Position numbers and translations under genes: made by a program. This document shows, in pieces, positions 1 to 7,011 of a stretch of DNA of 14,227 nucleotides; within the stretch, counting starts at the first letter, position 1; every line of letters starts with the position of its first letter. The stretch spans positions 1 to 14,227 of the forward strand of contig JBFMDM010000051.1 of assembly GCA_040753835.1 (NCBI GenBank), given 5' to 3'. The DNA comes from JACRIK01 sp040753835 (lineage in GTDB: Bacteria > Planctomycetota > MHYJ01 > JACQXL01). The notes below the pieces were generated by a model, which ran no database searches, was not told the origin of the DNA, and saw only the letters and a list, made by a program, of their open reading frames with translations.

Positions 1-242
1 CGCATCAACTGGTTATGCAATTTCATCCGGAACTCATTGACCCGTTTCGGAGTAGTAATGTTGACCAGCTGATTAACGATTATCTCGTCCTGCGGCCTGA
101 CGAACAGGTACGCATCCGGACTGCCGCAGAGATATGACTCGGCAAGAGCGAAAGCGCCGCGACCTTTTCCTTGAATCTTGCCGGTAAACCGCCAACTGCC
201 AAAAGTCATCTCCAGGCAATAGCGCGCCGCGCCGATTCCCAA
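1..242 (-). CDS. Unrecognised protein, 3' end cut off by the window edge
   Basis: The minus strand is open from about position 329 to the left edge, about 109 codons without a stop; an in-frame TGA lies at 332-330. No ATG occurs before 209. I place the start at TTG 242 because an AAGGAC Shine-Dalgarno-like run lies five bases upstream; ATG 209 is the alternative. The visible product is basic and soluble-looking, with segments such as RYCLEMTFGSWRFTGK, ESYLCGSPDAYLFVRPQDE and NQLVNITTPKRVNEFR. I do not recognise the family. A consensus promoter sits just upstream in the same orientation, which supports a real gene. The codons before 242 also look coding, so the gene could instead be a 5'-damaged remnant. 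Function unknown; existence moderately likely. Confidence 0.45.
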   Translation of the reverse strand, partial: MGIGAARYCLEMTFGSWRFTGKIQGKGRGAFALAESYLCGSPDAYLFVRPQDEIIVNQLVNITTPKRVNEFRMKLHNQLM

Positions 243-304
243 CCTGTCCTTTATCCGCCTGGCCGGAATGCCTTTAACCGCCCGGTAAGCCCGCTTGACC
301 TGTG

Positions 305-333
305 TTAATACAACCCGTTTCGGGATTTGTCAA
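305..333 (-). promoter_or_regulatory. Sigma70-type promoter for the left-edge ORF
   Basis: On the minus strand TTGACA (333-328) and TATTAA (310-305) are separated by exactly 17 bases, a near-consensus -35/-10 pair. The spacer contains a small inverted repeat, CCCG-AAA-CGGG, which could bind a regulator or be chance. Transcription would begin near 298 and run to the left edge. Confidence 0.55.
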
Positions 334-400
334 GGGGAAAATCGGAAAGACATGGAAATGATTATTTGTTTTCAGGGTTTTCAGATTCAATAATTTTCAT

Positions 401-808
401 TTATGAACTATGATATATTTTACATCCACTGGACACGTATTCTACTCCATTTTTAGACCATATTATCCACGGCTCATATCCACTATCATTAAAAGTTTGT
501 ATTTTTAGATTACCATCAAATTCAAATGTTAAATCAGTGGTTATGGGATCCGCATTGAAGTTGGTTATTTTTTTACCCTTTAATAGATCCATAACATTCT
601 TGCCTACATTTACCGGTTCAGGTAATCCATAAATCTGCCCTTCATCTCCACTAGTTCGCAGTATTTCTTTGTCATTTATAATTCTCCACGGAGTGCTAAC
701 TCTAAGATTTATATCATTGCTAAAATCAAATACCCATTCTTGCGTTTCTTTATCAAGTTCTATTTTAGTCACTGTTTTACCAATAAACAATGATTTATCT
801 ACTTGCAT
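401..808 (-). CDS. Small AT-rich protein, DUF6188-like (function unknown)
   Basis: This encodes 135 residues with no signal peptide or membrane segment, so it is probably cytoplasmic. From memory the sequence resembles the DUF6188 group of short proteins of unknown role: an N-terminal segment with FIGKTVTKIELD, a central TPWRIINDKEIL followed by GDEGQIYGLPEPV, a DLLKGKKITNF stretch, and a C-terminal region with GYEPWIIW. The alternating charged and hydrophobic pattern suggests a mainly beta fold. The start ATG is preceded by GGGGAG about ten bases away, and a near-consensus promoter lies upstream. G+C is about 35% by eye, well below the following gene, which points to transfer from elsewhere. 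Proteins of this kind often occur as scattered accessory genes, some near polymorphic toxins, but no toxin is visible here. The family call is tentative; the coding call is firm. Confidence 0.7.
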   Translation of the reverse strand: MQVDKSLFIGKTVTKIELDKETQEWVFDFSNDINLRVSTPWRIINDKEILRTSGDEGQIYGLPEPVNVGKNVMDLLKGKKITNFNADPITTDLTFEFDGNLKIQTFNDSGYEPWIIWSKNGVEYVSSGCKIYHSS

Positions 809-861
809 GTTTTATATTCTCCCCTGCTTCGGTTTTCTGTCTGTGTTTTTGCAGTCGTTAT

Positions 862-889
862 ATTATAACTTCTTTCAATCCCCTGTCAA
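862..889 (-). promoter_or_regulatory. Near-consensus sigma70 promoter for the 808-401 gene
   Basis: The minus strand carries TTGACA (889-884), a 16-base spacer, and TATAAT (867-862). The predicted start near 855 leaves about 45 bases of leader before the ATG at 808. The hexamers are perfect, so strong constitutive expression is expected. Confidence 0.65.
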
Positions 890-914
890 GCCCCGAGTGA
901 TATTAATAAATTTA

Positions 915-943
915 TAGACAACGCGGTGAAATACTCTTATAAT
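915..943 (+). promoter_or_regulatory. Sigma70-type promoter for the dehydratase gene
   Basis: TAGACA (915-920), a 17-base spacer and a perfect TATAAT (938-943) lie 37 bases before the ATG at 981. It diverges from the promoter at 889-862, so the two genes share a compact regulatory region. Confidence 0.6.
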
Positions 944-980
944 CATCTTCTTATTCGCTTGTTAGAACAGGAGATATTAT

Positions 981-2312
981 ATGCCAGACCCGACTACAGC
1001 CAAGGCCCCGAGGAAAGAAATCAAGGCCACGGCACAGATGAAGAAGATAATGGCTGACCATTTTTACGAACTGGACAAGGCCATGAAGACAGGAAACCCC
1101 AAAATCGCCTGGTGCACCAGTGTGGGTCCGGCTGAACTCCTCCGGGCGATGGGGTTCGTGGTCTATTTCCCGGAGAATCACGGGGCAATGTTAGGCGCCA
1201 CGCGGATGTCCACGGACTTTATCCCGGTGGCTAATGCCATCGGCTATTCGCCGGAAATCTGCTCCTATCTGACCAGCGATGTCGGGGCTTACTTAAAGAA
1301 GCAGACCCCTTTGTCCAAGGCCTATCCGGGCATTGATTCCATCCCCACGCCGGATGTGCTGGTTTATAACACCAACCAGTGCCGGGATGTCCAGGACTGG
1401 TTCGCCTTTTACGCCAATGAATTCAAGAAGCCGCTTATCGGCATCCAGACCCATCGGGGCGTGGGCGAAGTAACCGACGCCCATATCAAAAGCGTGGCTG
1501 AACAGATGAAAGCGCTGATTCCGCATCTGGAAAAAATCTCCGGCAAGAAATATGACGAGGCAGAGATGAAACGGGTCCTGGCCCTGTCCAAGGAATGCTC
1601 GGTGCTCTGGAAAAAGGTGCTGGAGACCGCCTCGGCGATTCCATCGCCTCTGAATTTCTTTGACGGCACCATCCAGATGGGACCGGCTGTGGTCATGCGC
1701 GGCACCCAACAGGCCGTGGATTATTATAAAATCCTCTTAGATGAACTGGAAGAAAAGGTCAAGAGCAAGGATGCGGCTGTGGATGGCGAAAAGTTCCGGC
1801 TCTACTGGGACGGAATGCCCATCTGGGGCAAACTGCGTCCGATGTCCGAATTATTCGCATCACTAAAAACCTGTGTCGTGGCATCCACCTATTGCAATTC
1901 ATGGGTATTTGATGCATTCGACGTTCACCCCGTTAGAAGCGAACACAGTAGTGACACAGAATCTCCCATTAGTTCTAAAACAGCGACATCGGACGCTTCT
2001 AACGGGGCAAGCGACCCATTTAACAGTATGGCACGGGCTTACACGGAATTATTCATTGTGCGCTCGGACGAGGCCAAGGAAAAGTATATTGAAGCGATGC
2101 TCAAGAAATTCTCCTGCCACGGCATTATTTTCCACGAGGCCAAGAGTTGCGCCAATAACACCAACAGCCGTTACGGAATGCCCCAACGGCTGCAACAACG
2201 TCTGGGCATCCCGAGCATTGTGATTTCAGGCGACCTGAATGATTTGCGGTGCTATTCCGAGGAACAGACCAAGACGGCTATTGAGGCGTTTATTGAACAA
2301 TTGGGAAGGTAG
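981..2312 (+). CDS. 2-hydroxyacyl-CoA dehydratase / benzoyl-CoA reductase subunit (HgdB/BcrC-type)
   Basis: The 443-residue product belongs to the HgdB/BcrC/BadD family of iron-sulfur subunits, which with an ATP-driven activator catalyse radical dehydration of 2-hydroxyacyl-CoA or reduction of aromatic acyl-CoA. Family landmarks are AWCTSVGPAELLRAMGF (from about residue 43), YFPENHGAMLGA (63-73), YSPEICSYL, YNTNQCRDVQDWF (129-141), WDGMPIWGKL, SMARAYTELF and the C-terminal IPSIVISGDLND. C45, C94 and C134 are candidate [4Fe-4S] ligands. The usual companions, a second subunit and an ASKHA activator, are absent here, so the substrate cannot be named. ATG 981 follows AGGAGATATTAT, a good Shine-Dalgarno at usual spacing. 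Residues 315-343 form a low-complexity insert encoded by a palindromic element, between FDAFD and SDPFNSMARAYT, two segments that normally lie almost adjacent. tRNA-Ser follows on the same strand. Confidence 0.88.
   Translation: MPDPTTAKAPRKEIKATAQMKKIMADHFYELDKAMKTGNPKIAWCTSVGPAELLRAMGFVVYFPENHGAMLGATRMSTDFIPVANAIGYSPEICSYLTSDVGAYLKKQTPLSKAYPGIDSIPTPDVLVYNTNQCRDVQDWFAFYANEFKKPLIGIQTHRGVGEVTDAHIKSVAEQMKALIPHLEKISGKKYDEAEMKRVLALSKECSVLWKKVLETASAIPSPLNFFDGTIQMGPAVVMRGTQQAVDYYKILLDELEEKVKSKDAAVDGEKFRLYWDGMPIWGKLRPMSELFASLKTCVVASTYCNSWVFDAFDVHPVRSEHSSDTESPISSKTATSDASNGASDPFNSMARAYTELFIVRSDEAKEKYIEAMLKKFSCHGIIFHEAKSCANNTNSRYGMPQRLQQRLGIPSIVISGDLNDLRCYSEEQTKTAIEAFIEQLGR
1928..2007. repeat. In-frame palindromic element inside the dehydratase gene
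   Basis: Arms CCCCGTTAGAAGCG (1928-1941) and CGCTTCTAACGGGG (1994-2007) are perfect 14-bp inverted repeats enclosing 52 bp. The element lies in the region encoding VHPVRSEHSSD...SNGA, which is Ser/Thr-rich and does not look like family sequence. The extra protein segment is about 29 codons and keeps the frame open. GCATTCGAC before it and GCAAGCGAC after it match at seven of nine positions, possibly a degenerate target duplication. No transposase is encoded, so it would be a non-autonomous element. Confidence 0.75.
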
Positions 2313-2318
2313 GATTAA

Positions 2319-2337
2319 CCACAAAGAACACAAAGAA
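2319..2337. repeat. Tandem 9-nt repeat (CACAAAGAA x2)
   Basis: Seven bases after the dehydratase stop codon come two perfect copies of CACAAAGAA preceded by one C, followed by an AT-rich tail up to the tRNA. The 9-nt period and the CACA start match the CACAGATT repeats at 9477, 10415 and 12901. Confidence 0.6.
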
Positions 2338-2344
2338 TAAATAC

Positions 2345-2434
<90 letters not shown>

Positions 2435-2446
2435 GTACTCCGTCTG

Positions 2447-3694
2447 CTATTTGTTCTTATTCCACCAATCTTTGGCCTTGTTGAGAATCTCGTCTTTTAA
2501 GCCATGGGGCATTGCCTGGGGCGTAAATTTCTGGTTTCCGGCAAACGACTGCAATGTCCCAAGCACGCTATGGAAATTACCATAATCCGTCTCTTTTTCA
2601 AGCATTTTAATGAGTTCCGGCACAATGGAGCGGTCGCCCAGGACCTGGAAGGTATTCAGAATATTGGGTTGGATATGAGACGCGGCGGTCTTCATAAAAT
2701 CCAGCAAAGCAGGCGGAATGCTCTTATCGCCCTTGAATTTCTGCAGGGCATAAAGACAATTGCGCTGGACATCAAAGTCCTTATCGCTTTTAAGGGCCGA
2801 TATGAATTCCGGTATTAATTTGGCATCATTGTAGTTGGAGAGGATAGCCACGGCCTGGGCTCTCAACCAGCCGTTCTGCTCTTCCTTCATAAGCCGGAGC
2901 AGTTCCTTTGTGGACTCCTCGCTCTTAAGCCGGTTCAGGGCATACATTGCGGTATTCTTGAAATTGGGGTCGGCATCCTTAATCGCCTTTATTATCTCCG
3001 GAACCGCCGACGCCTCGCCCATATCCGCCAGGGTATTAACGGCAATTGATTTCAGGTTAGGCGGACCGTCCTTAAGAAGTTGCAGGGCAATTGCGACCGA
3101 GCGCTCATCCCGGCCGCTCCGGCCCAGAATCCTCAATAACCCTACCCGAATCTGCTCGTCCTTCTCCTTCTGAACCAGTTCCAGGAGATTATTAAGCGCC
3201 GGCTTGAAACTGACGGCAGTAATATTGCCCAGGGCCGAGGCAATCTGCTGTCTCGTGGCAGGTGATTGGTTGGGGTCTTTCAATAATTCCAGCATAATAA
3301 AGATGGACTCGTCGCGGCTGAGGAATGCGGTAACATCCTGGAACAGGACTGGGTCGTCAAATTTCCCGGCCCGCAATTGGGTCATAAATTTATTAAGCCG
3401 CAGGGTAAACGCCTCTTTCCACCTGATAAGCGGGATAATCTTTTGGGCGCGCTCGCGAATCTCGGCGTCAGAACTGTCCAACGCCTTCTGGAGCGCCTCC
3501 TTTGCGGCCGGGCCTATCTCTATCAGTTCATCCGTGGCCTTTTCCCGGGCCGGCCAGTCGTCGCTGCCCAACTGCCGGATGAGTTCGTTTATCCTTTTGT
3601 TGAGCGTCTCAGGATACGGCTCGGCTGGGATATCGGTGCAGATAAAACAGGCCGTTAAGCCGACAAGCACTACAAGAATAAATCTGCGCATCAT
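2447..3694 (-). CDS. HEAT-repeat lipoprotein
   Basis: The 415-residue product starts with a lipoprotein-type signal: MMRR, a hydrophobic stretch, then LTAC with C16 as the lipidation site. The rest is built of HEAT/PBS-lyase-like helical repeats of about 35-40 residues, beginning with INELIRQLGSDDWPAREKA and continuing through units such as ALQLLKDGPPNLKSIAVNTL and EIIKAIKDADPNFKNTA. Such solenoids bind proteins and have no catalytic residues. It should be anchored in the envelope and act as a scaffold; partners are unknown. The start follows AAGGAGG at good spacing, and that Shine-Dalgarno overlaps the TAA stop of the upstream zinc-ribbon gene (12-bp gap), so the two are an operon and probably translationally coupled. 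The W-x-AREKATDELI pattern in repeat 1 is frequent in planctomycete proteins. Confidence 0.85.
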   Translation of the reverse strand: MMRRFILVVLVGLTACFICTDIPAEPYPETLNKRINELIRQLGSDDWPAREKATDELIEIGPAAKEALQKALDSSDAEIRERAQKIIPLIRWKEAFTLRLNKFMTQLRAGKFDDPVLFQDVTAFLSRDESIFIMLELLKDPNQSPATRQQIASALGNITAVSFKPALNNLLELVQKEKDEQIRVGLLRILGRSGRDERSVAIALQLLKDGPPNLKSIAVNTLADMGEASAVPEIIKAIKDADPNFKNTAMYALNRLKSEESTKELLRLMKEEQNGWLRAQAVAILSNYNDAKLIPEFISALKSDKDFDVQRNCLYALQKFKGDKSIPPALLDFMKTAASHIQPNILNTFQVLGDRSIVPELIKMLEKETDYGNFHSVLGTLQSFAGNQKFTPQAMPHGLKDEILNKAKDWWNKNK

Positions 3695-3706
3695 ATGGTA
3701 TCCTCC

Positions 3707-5002
3707 TTATTTCAGCGTCTTGCCGAATTCCTTCCATTTGCCAATCACTTCCTTTTTCTGTTCCTCAGCGGCATTTTCCGGATAGGAAAAATCCTTGCCG
3801 GTGATGCCCGTTAATTTCTTAATGGTCTTCTGCCTCTGGGCTTCGGGCGCGGATTCCAAACTGTTGATAAGCCAGCGCGCCCGCGGGAAATTCTTGTTGT
3901 CCGAATACCACTTGTTCCAGTCCTCCTGCTTTTCAAAGGCGCAGCCGGTCAACTCAAGCAAGGCGGTTTTGGTAAAGACGGCCGTCTCTCCTGCGGCGTC
4001 TTTGGCCAGATTGATAATCTGCTTGACATTCCACTTGTCGCCCAGAAGAACCAGATAGGTAAATGCCTTGGCCTTGGTCAGATTGCTCTGGTTCTGGGTG
4101 AATTGCTTAATAATAATATCCTTGGCCAGTCCGGCCGGCGGAGATTTTTCCAATCCCTTGAACTGCTCCGAGTATTTGCCGGCGATATCGGCGAATTCCA
4201 GGAAGGCCGGTTCAGGCGCATCCGTGGCCATAAAATAAAGCGTCTCCAGGGCAATCCGGCTGAGTTCCTCATCCTTGCCCACCCGGCCTGAAATATTCCT
4301 GAACGCATTCTGGATTTGCGGGCGATAGCACTTAAAATAAGCCAGGACATACAGCCCGTGGGATGACCTGAGTTTTACGGCCCGTTCTTTGTGGGCAATT
4401 CCGGTCCCCAGGACAGGCACGGCCTTATCGCGTAGTTTGAGGATATGCTCTACTATGTTATCAGGATTGCCGGCACCCTTACTTTCCAACTCCGCTGTAA
4501 AGAGTTGTTCTGGCGTTTTTGACTTGGGCGCCGGTGTTTTAGTATTGTTTCCGCTTGTTTCCGGCTCAGAGGTTTCCTCTTCATCATTATTGCCGTTGCC
4601 GGATTCCTCTTCGGCTTGTCCGCTGTATTTATTATAGATAAAAACCGCGCACACGAGTATCGCAACAACGGCCACCCAGGTCAGCGGTTTCAGGTAGAAC
4701 GGCTTTTCGGCCGGCGCTTGGCTCTTTGCCCGGGTCCTTTTGTCTTTTTCCATCGCCACCTGTCTGATAGTCCCGCACTTCAGGCAGACCGGGTCTTCCT
4801 CCTGCAATTCCGCGCCGCAGGTCAGGCATTTCACACCTGACGGCAATTCCTCTGGGCTGCCGGAACCAGACATCAGGTCCTGGGCCGTGATTTCCGGAGC
4901 CACGGCAATTGACCCGCAGGACGGGCATTTGACCTTGCGGCCGGCGAATTCGTCCTTTACCTTCAGCGGTTTGCCGCAGCCGCACTTAAAACTTACTGGC
5001 AT
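3707..5002 (-). CDS. Double zinc-ribbon, single-TM protein with helical C-terminal domain
   Basis: The 431-residue protein has two treble-clef or ribbon motifs: C7-x-C9...C26-x2-C29 and C59-x2-C62...C73-x2-C76. A basic linker leads to one membrane helix at about 107-123. An acidic, low-complexity stretch (about 125-160, rich in E, N, T) follows, then an alpha-helical domain to the end with weak HEAT-like character. By the positive-inside rule the zinc ribbons are probably cytoplasmic and the helical part extracytoplasmic. No enzyme motif is seen. It is the first gene of an operon with the HEAT lipoprotein, which would sit on the same side of the membrane as its C-terminal domain, so an interaction is plausible. 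The start follows GGGAG at seven bases. Zinc-ribbon starts of this type are widespread in planctomycetes without a known function. Confidence 0.8.
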   Translation of the reverse strand: MPVSFKCGCGKPLKVKDEFAGRKVKCPSCGSIAVAPEITAQDLMSGSGSPEELPSGVKCLTCGAELQEEDPVCLKCGTIRQVAMEKDKRTRAKSQAPAEKPFYLKPLTWVAVVAILVCAVFIYNKYSGQAEEESGNGNNDEEETSEPETSGNNTKTPAPKSKTPEQLFTAELESKGAGNPDNIVEHILKLRDKAVPVLGTGIAHKERAVKLRSSHGLYVLAYFKCYRPQIQNAFRNISGRVGKDEELSRIALETLYFMATDAPEPAFLEFADIAGKYSEQFKGLEKSPPAGLAKDIIIKQFTQNQSNLTKAKAFTYLVLLGDKWNVKQIINLAKDAAGETAVFTKTALLELTGCAFEKQEDWNKWYSDNKNFPRARWLINSLESAPEAQRQKTIKKLTGITGKDFSYPENAAEEQKKEVIGKWKEFGKTLK

Positions 5003-5037
5003 TGCTTATCTCCCTTCTACCCTATCGCTTTACCACC

Positions 5038-5065
5038 ACTATATATTTAACACCATAAATTTCAA
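5038..5065 (-). promoter_or_regulatory. Promoter for the zinc-ribbon/HEAT operon
   Basis: The minus strand has TTGAAA (5065-5060), a 16-base spacer and TATAGT (5043-5038), 35 bases before the ATG at 5002. The -35 box lies inside the inverted repeat at 5054-5074. Confidence 0.5.
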
Positions 5066-5074
5066 GAATTTATG
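5054..5074. promoter_or_regulatory. Operator-like inverted repeat over the -35 box
   Basis: CATAAATT (5054-5061) and AATTTATG (5067-5074) are perfect 8-bp inverted repeats around TCAAG. The placement over the -35 box of the minus-strand promoter would suit a dimeric regulator. Chance is possible in AT-rich DNA. Confidence 0.35.
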
Positions 5075-5078
5075 TTGA

Positions 5079-5148
5079 CCCCGCACCTAAATATTATTAT
5101 AAGGCAACCATCTATTTCCGGGAACCCGTTTAATATTTAGGTGCTGGG
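5079..5148. repeat. Palindromic element E1 between divergent genes
   Basis: GCACCTAAATATTA (5083-5096) and TAATATTTAGGTGC (5131-5144) are perfect 14-bp inverted repeats around a 34-base loop. After one mismatch, pairing continues through CCC/GGG and beyond. The outer ends CCCCGCACC and GGTGCTGGGTTG recur in the element at 6885-6927. There is no T-run, so it is not a normal terminator. It sits upstream of the first Yip1 gene. Confidence 0.7.
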
Positions 5149-5192
5149 TTGATTTTCCACTATACAAATAATCATAACTGAAAGGAATGATT

Positions 5193-6026
5193 ATGCTGTG
5201 TCCGAAATGCAACCGGGCTATAAGTTTGGACTACGGACAGGACAAATGCCCCCGCTGCGGCGAAACCATCGGCATGGCTGACAGCACGATAAAAAAGCCG
5301 CCCGAGGGACTCCAGCCGCCTCCTCAACAGCCGCCGCAGCCGCCTAACCCGCAGGTAACCATCAACGAATACGATGACATGCCGCCCACCTGGGATGACG
5401 AAGGCCCGTTCTTCAGCCGGCTCTGGAACACCTTTGTTTCCGTAATGTTCCACCCTAAGACATTTTTCAGCCAGACCCCGACCGAGGATGGAATCGGCAA
5501 GCCGCTTTTGTACGCCATAATCGTCGGCTCCATCGGCACAATTGCGGTGAATTTCTGGATGCTTATGTTAATCTCAATGTATATGCCCCAGATGGTACCT
5601 GGCCAGAGTGTTATGATGGCATCGTCACTTTCAATGAATATGATATTCCAAATATTTATGGCGCCAATTCAGGTGATTATTTATACTTTTATCCAGGCCG
5701 GAATCCTGCATCTTTCCCTGATGGTTATCAAAGGAAATGAACAAGGATTTGAGGCAACCTATAGAGCGGTTGTATATTCAATGAGCACCTACTGGCTGAA
5801 TCTCATACCTTTCTGCCTGGGAGCGCCGGTGGGCGCAATATGGCAAATAGTCCTGATAATAATCGGCTTAAGAGAGGTCCACGGGATTTCCACGGGCAAG
5901 GCCGTGGTTGCTTGGTTCCTGCCCATACTATTCTGCTGCGGCTGCGGCGGCGGTTTATTTGCCTTTGGTATGTTAGGCGCTCTGGGCAACGCCTTAAGCG
6001 GCGGGCCGCCGTCTTATGGATACTAA
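5193..6026 (+). CDS. Zinc-ribbon/Yip1-domain membrane protein, copy 1
   Basis: I choose ATG 5193 (277 residues, starting MLCPKCN) over ATG 5187 because AAAGGA overlaps the latter and because the neighbouring paralogue starts identically at MLCPKC. A zinc ribbon (C3, C6, C19, C22) is followed by a proline/glutamine-rich linker (about 34-55) and a Yip1-type membrane domain. The family-like entry is PTWDDEGPFFSRLWNTF; about four or five membrane segments cover roughly 100-265, with FEATYRAVVYS and NLIPFCLGAPVGAIWQIVL as typical Yip1 landmarks. Bacterial Yip1-domain proteins have no settled function; a role in membrane organisation is an analogy with eukaryotic Yip1 only. The C-terminus is glycine-rich and contains an FCCGCGGG run. 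The tandem partner follows after 21 bp. Confidence 0.85.
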   Translation: MLCPKCNRAISLDYGQDKCPRCGETIGMADSTIKKPPEGLQPPPQQPPQPPNPQVTINEYDDMPPTWDDEGPFFSRLWNTFVSVMFHPKTFFSQTPTEDGIGKPLLYAIIVGSIGTIAVNFWMLMLISMYMPQMVPGQSVMMASSLSMNMIFQIFMAPIQVIIYTFIQAGILHLSLMVIKGNEQGFEATYRAVVYSMSTYWLNLIPFCLGAPVGAIWQIVLIIIGLREVHGISTGKAVVAWFLPILFCCGCGGGLFAFGMLGALGNALSGGPPSYGY

Positions 6027-6047
6027 TTATACAGAAAGGACTCTTAT

Positions 6048-6812
6048 ATGTTATGCCCTAAATGCGCCCAAACCATAGAGGACGGACAGGCCAAATGCCC
6101 GAATTGCGGTGCGGAAATAATTGCATCTGAAGGCGGCTTAAGGCCGCCTGCTTCCGGGCCATCGCAGAACGTATCGCCCACCTGGGACGATAACGGACCG
6201 TTATTTAAGCGCCTCTGGAATACTTGGATTGCGACGATATTCCGGCCAATGACATTCTTCAGCAGAACGCCCGTTAATGCCGGACTGGGAAAACCGCTAT
6301 TGTATGCAATCATCACCGGATTTGTCGGAGCGGTCGGCGTTGCCTTCTGGCAGGTTGTTTTTACCGCTTTGCAAATACCTTTCTTCGGCATACAGCAGGA
6401 TAAAACAGATGAGATGCTGCCATTTGTTATTACACCATTGCTTGGGGTAGTTTATGTGGTGGTTTCGCCTCTTTTTATCACCATCGGAGTTTTCATCTGG
6501 AGCGGTATCCTGCACCTATGCCTGATGATTGTGGGCGGCAACAAGAAAGGATTTGAGGCGACCTTCAGACCCGTCACCTATGCGCAAAGCCCAATGGTTT
6601 TTAATCTCATACCATTCTGCGGCGGTCACATCGCCGGGTTATGGGCAATGGTCTTGACAATAATCGGCCTGAAAGAAACACATCAGATTCCTGTCTGGAA
6701 GGCCATCGTGGCTTATTTAATCCCGATAGTATTATGCTGTGTCTGTGTAGTCATAGCAATAATGATTATAGGATTCGGCGTATTTGCCGCTCTGGGCCAG
6801 GGAATGCAGTAA
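6048..6812 (+). CDS. Zinc-ribbon/Yip1-domain membrane protein, copy 2
   Basis: The 254-residue product has the same plan as its upstream neighbour: zinc ribbon C3, C6, C17, C20, a shorter linker without the proline run, and a Yip1-type membrane domain. Over the stretch that begins PTWDDNGPLFKRLWNTW the two are about 60% identical by eye, and both share FEATYRAV- or FEATFRPV-like and NLIPFCGG-like motifs. This is a tandem duplication that has since diverged, mainly in the loop between the first two membrane segments. AAAGGA lies about seven bases before the ATG. The two genes are 21 bp apart and surely co-transcribed. Palindromic elements with shared ends lie before the first copy and after this one. 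Confidence 0.85.
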   Translation: MLCPKCAQTIEDGQAKCPNCGAEIIASEGGLRPPASGPSQNVSPTWDDNGPLFKRLWNTWIATIFRPMTFFSRTPVNAGLGKPLLYAIITGFVGAVGVAFWQVVFTALQIPFFGIQQDKTDEMLPFVITPLLGVVYVVVSPLFITIGVFIWSGILHLCLMIVGGNKKGFEATFRPVTYAQSPMVFNLIPFCGGHIAGLWAMVLTIIGLKETHQIPVWKAIVAYLIPIVLCCVCVVIAIMIIGFGVFAALGQGMQ

Positions 6813-6884
6813 TCCGGATTATTCATACGATACTCAAAATGATAACGGTTTGTTTTCGGTATTTATGCTTATACCATAATCTCG

Positions 6885-6927
6885 CCCCGCACCCCGCCCT
6901 AGTTGACCGGAGCGGGGTGCTGGATTG
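6885..6927. repeat. Palindromic element E2 after the Yip1 pair
   Basis: GCACCCCGC (6889-6897) and GCGGGGTGC (6912-6920) pair perfectly around a 14-base loop. The outer ends CCCCGCACC (6885-6893) and GGTGCTGGATTG (6916-6927) match those of E1 at 5079-5151, while the inner stem is different. There is no T-run after it. Confidence 0.65.
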
Positions 6928-6928
6928 T

Positions 6929-6955
6929 CCAGCCGAAGACGGATCTGCCTCTGGC
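6929..6955. repeat. Decayed copy of the 11049-11075 palindrome
   Basis: The 27 bases starting CCAGCCGAAGACGGATC match 11049-11075 at 24 of 27 positions. All three differences fall in the palindrome, so the hairpin here is weakened. Confidence 0.6.
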
Positions 6956-7011
6956 ATGACCGCACCATATAACAATTATCAGATGGTCTTTTGCAGAATT
7001 CTATAGTAGTT

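Noticed and set aside
1293..1709. Minus-strand ORFs opposite the dehydratase gene
   Set aside because: They are antisense shadows; the plus frame carries the conserved family motifs.
3204..3785. Plus-strand ORF of 193 codons opposite the HEAT and zinc-ribbon genes
   Set aside because: It lies antisense to two well-supported genes, spans their junction, and the product has no family-like features; the open frame reflects codon bias of the real genes.
5187..5192. ATG 5187 as start of the first Yip1 protein
   Set aside because: It overlaps the Shine-Dalgarno region, and the paralogue begins at MLCPKC, which matches ATG 5193.
6641..7006. Plus-strand ORF of 121 codons from the end of the second Yip1 gene into the gap
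   Set aside because: Half of it is a shadow of the Yip1 gene and the rest translates palindromic repeats; no ribosome site.
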